Shown piece after piece: positions 51,136 through 53,640 of a stretch of 53,640 nucleotides of DNA. Every line of letters starts with the position of its first letter. The stretch's first letter is position 1. The stretch is from TMED14 sp002167805. Lineage in GTDB: Bacteria > Bacteroidota > Bacteroidia > Flavobacteriales > Schleiferiaceae. Location of the stretch: assembly GCA_965655795.1 (NCBI GenBank), contig CBFHHY010000011.1:1-53640 (forward strand). The letters run 5' to 3'. Below the pieces are notes generated by a model that had not been told where the DNA came from, searched no databases, and was given only the letters and a program-made list of their open reading frames with translations. The position numbers were made by a program, and so were the translations under genes.

Positions 51136-53640
51136 ATGAAACATCGTACTCAGCGATTACTCGGGGCTTTAGCATTCAGTGTGCTATCTATGCCCATGTT
51201 CGCCCAGCTCTCAGGTACATATACCATTGATGCCGCAGGAACGGGAACGAACAACTACACGTCGTTTGGTTCTGCTATTGCAGACCTAGACAGTCTTGGA
51301 GTGAGTGGTGCCGTTACGTTTAATGTCGCCTCAGGAACCTACACAGAGCAGGTTACTCTTCCGGCAGTAACGGGTGCGTCAAGCACAAACACCATTACAT
51401 TCCAAGGAAGTTCAACTGCCGCTTCTACATTGACTTACACTCCAACAGGGTCATCTGACAACTGGACTTTAAGATTAGATGGTGCGGATTACATAACTAT
51501 TGATAACCTTACAATTACCTCTGGTGGGTCGTCGTATGGTCGATTGATTAATTATACAGATACGGTAAGAGACCTGACATTAAATAACTGCCATTTAATT
51601 GGAGTGGGTGGGTCATCTACCAGCTCTAACTATGCGTCATTGTATTATACTTATCCTGGATATGCTGAAGGAACCTGGCACCTTACAAACAACACAGTCG
51701 ATTCAGCTTCTTATGGACTTTATGTCTACGGAGCTAATGATGTGGATTTAGACACTTTGGTTGCCACAGACAATACTATGTCAGCTAGCTACTATGGAAT
51801 TTATTCTCGCTACACGAAATATTCAAAAATTCATGACAACGTTATAAATTCTACATCTACTTCATCATTTGGTTTAAGAGCAATATATGCTTACTACCAC
51901 TCATATGGTGTGGATATTCAAGATAACCAAGTTAATGATGCGGACTATGCCTGTTATGTATACGGGACTGGCCCAGTAGCCGATGGTTATCTGCAAAATA
52001 AAGCTGTAATAAGCAACAATCACTTTGAAGGTGGCCGTTATGGATTATATCTAGCTGCATCATCGAGTTCGTTATACGGAAAATGGACAGATGTCACGAT
52101 TGAAAACAACACCCTTGAATTATGGGGTTCGTCTTATAACTATGGAATCCGTATGAGTTATATTTATGCCGACTCCACAAACCGAGCAACAATTCAAAAC
52201 AACATGATTGCTTTGAACACAACAAGTTCAACGGGGTCACTTTATGGTATCTATGCATATCATTCAAAGAATGTGGACGTCTTCCACAATTCGCTTTCAG
52301 CTACAGGAGGCTCGACGACTAATTCTCGTTTGTTCTACTTTAACTCTTCAACATCGTCCTCCCTGCCTGCTGTAGGAGGAAACGTTGCAAAAAATAATAT
52401 TCTTGCAAATTATAACGGAGGAATTGTTGTTTCCGCTTCAACAGCAGGGGCAGCGGCATGGACATCCGATAATAATCTTTATTATTCAACAAATGCAGCG
52501 CCATATAATTCATACACTCCTGGTTTGAACACTATTTCTGGGGACCCAATGTATTTGAATAATCAAACGGATCTCCACGCTCAAGCCCAAGTGGCTGACA
52601 ATGCAGGAACGCCTTTAGGTGTTCTTACAGATATTGATGGAGACACACGGTCAACAACGACTCCAGATATTGGAGCGGATGAGTTTGCTTATGTTTCTCA
52701 ATGTTTTGCGCCAACGGGGGTAACAGCCTCCAACGTAACAGCGTCTTCTTTCGATGCTTCTTGGTCGTCTGCAAACACTGCAATTGGTTATCATGCTCGC
52801 GCATGGGCTGCTGGAACAACAACGTATACATACAGCTCAGGAACAGCTGGACCAGCTTCATTTACAGGTCTATCAGCAAATACTTCTTATTCTGTTGAAG
52901 TAAGAGATATTTGTGCTGTAGGAGATACTTCAGCATGGAGCAGTGCAGGATCTGCGACTACTTTATGTTCGCCAACCGTTGTGACAAGCACAACTCCATT
53001 TACCGAAGGTTTTGAAACTGCGCCATGGGCAGCGAATTCAACAGGTTACGGTTCCAACACATGGGACCCTTGTTGGAATGCTTCTCCAACTCCAATTGGA
53101 CCACTTACAGGTTTCAGGTGGCAAGTTCAGACTGGAGGAACTCCTTCTTCCAGTACAGGTCCATTGGGTGCAAATAGTGGTTCAAACTACTTGTATACTG
53201 AGGGATCTTCAGGCTCTTCAGGCTCGCAAGCTTCAGTTCACACGCCTTCTTTGGTTCTATCAGTAACGAATCCAGAACTTTCGTTTGCTTACCATTTATA
53301 TGGGGCAAGCCTCTCTGNNNNNNNNNNGATGTTTCTACAGACGGGGGATCAACGTTTACAACAGTTGATTCGGTGACTACTTTAATGACAGCACAAAACG
53401 ATCCATGGGGTTTACATTACACAAGTCTATCTAGCTATGCTGGGGATACGGTTATTGTAGCACTCAGAACGGTTGCAGGATCATCTTATACAGACGATGC
53501 TGCGCTTGATGATATCTCTGTAGGACAGGCACTTACGTGTTTCCCTGCAACTAGCCTTGCTACAACAGGTGAAACGATTTCATCTTTTGATGCTGCCTGG
53601 ACAACGGGTAATGCTTCAGCGATCGGTTATGAGATCCATT
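51136..53640 (+). CDS. Secreted beta-helix/FN3/MAM-like surface protein (partial, with gap)
   Basis: The protein starts at ATG 51136 with a signal peptide (MKHRTQRLLGALAFSVLS, cleavage after MFAQ). Residues about 20-500 form a parallel beta-helix with NN-containing rungs (LTNNTVDSASYGLYVYG, IENNTLELWG). An FN3 domain starts at Cys523 (CFAPTGVTASNVTASSFDAS), then a MAM/concanavalin-like domain (FTEGFETAPW, LSFAYHLYG), then a second FN3 (CFPATSLATT, SSFDAAWTTGN) cut by the window end. A 10-N gap lies inside the MAM-like domain. After the gap the correct frame starts at 53328 (DVSTDGGSTFTTVDS), one step out of register with the frame before it. The gene lacks its 3' end. Confidence 0.85.
53318..53327. 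other. Assembly gap (10 N) of wrong length
   Basis: Codons before the gap end with one base of a codon at 53317; sensible coding resumes with a codon at 53328. The true gap must be 2 more than a multiple of 3 (for example 8 or 11 bases), so 10 cannot be right. Confidence 0.8.

Noticed and set aside
1..53640. CRISPR arrays, insertion sequences, rRNA, prophage and riboswitches
   Set aside because: I looked for spaced short repeats, transposase-like proteins, rRNA segments and structured leaders and found none that I could support.

Overview
The window looks like a stretch of a Bacteroidota chromosome, most likely from the order Flavobacteriales and probably a metagenome-derived assembly. Four things point that way. 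There is a SprE/PorW-like type IX secretion lipoprotein. The F-type ATP synthase operon is split and lacks atpD and atpC. Many intergenic regions carry TAnnTTTG boxes, the Bacteroidota -7 promoter element. Several gene adjacencies (SprE with bactofilin, AtpZ and AtpB; M23 with GH3; acpP-fabF-rnc-IPExxxVDY-pyk) are ones I recall as typical of the group. Two runs of N (10396-10493 and 53318-53327), and coding sequences that run off both ends, show that it is a scaffold.

Layout. 1-2222: the 5' part of a large secreted beta-helix surface protein on the minus strand, cut by the window edge inside an exact 107-bp repeat. 2419-4644: two tandem TMEM164/YwaF-like membrane proteins and a crotonase. 4719-7000: a methyltransferase and an NtrY-like histidine kinase. 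7070-15874 (minus): atpG-A-H-F-E-B, two small membrane proteins, a bactofilin and SprE. 15955-18323: a degenerate LytM protein and a GH3-family protein. 18320-28421: housekeeping genes (rnhA, purN, acpP, fabF, rnc, pyk, pheS, cvpA-like, pgk, holB-like) plus a pair of small lipoproteins. 28418-36031 (minus): methyltransferase, mnmG, ybeY, rpiB-like, an 87% A+T intergenic region, ALDH7-type aldehyde dehydrogenase, tRNA-Cys, folB and gltX. 36093-42482: lysS, mutS2, a DUF819 membrane protein and an M28 peptidase. 42498-51033: a phenylacetyl-CoA catabolic cluster (paaE divergent from paaA-B-C-D-G-H-orf165-I-J-Y). 51136-end: a second large beta-helix/FN3 surface protein.

Two parts stand out. First, two parS-like sites (TGTTNCACGTGNAACA type) flank mnmG, at 29307 and 31171. 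They sit beside an A+T valley whose floor is the 331-bp intergenic region at 32048-32378. Together these suggest an origin-proximal, chromosome-partition region. Second, the paa operon makes the epoxidase, the isomerase and the lower beta-oxidation enzymes. It lacks the ligase (PaaK), the ring-opening enzyme (PaaZ), a dedicated PaaF and any regulator, and it contains a 165-residue protein that I cannot assign.

Several observations concern assembly quality. The gap in atpF is almost certainly false, because its two flanks are the same 79 bp and collapsing them restores a 164-residue b subunit. The 10-N gap in the right-hand surface protein has a length that breaks the reading frame. The left edge ends inside a repeat. 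I saw no CRISPR array, insertion sequence, rRNA or prophage gene.
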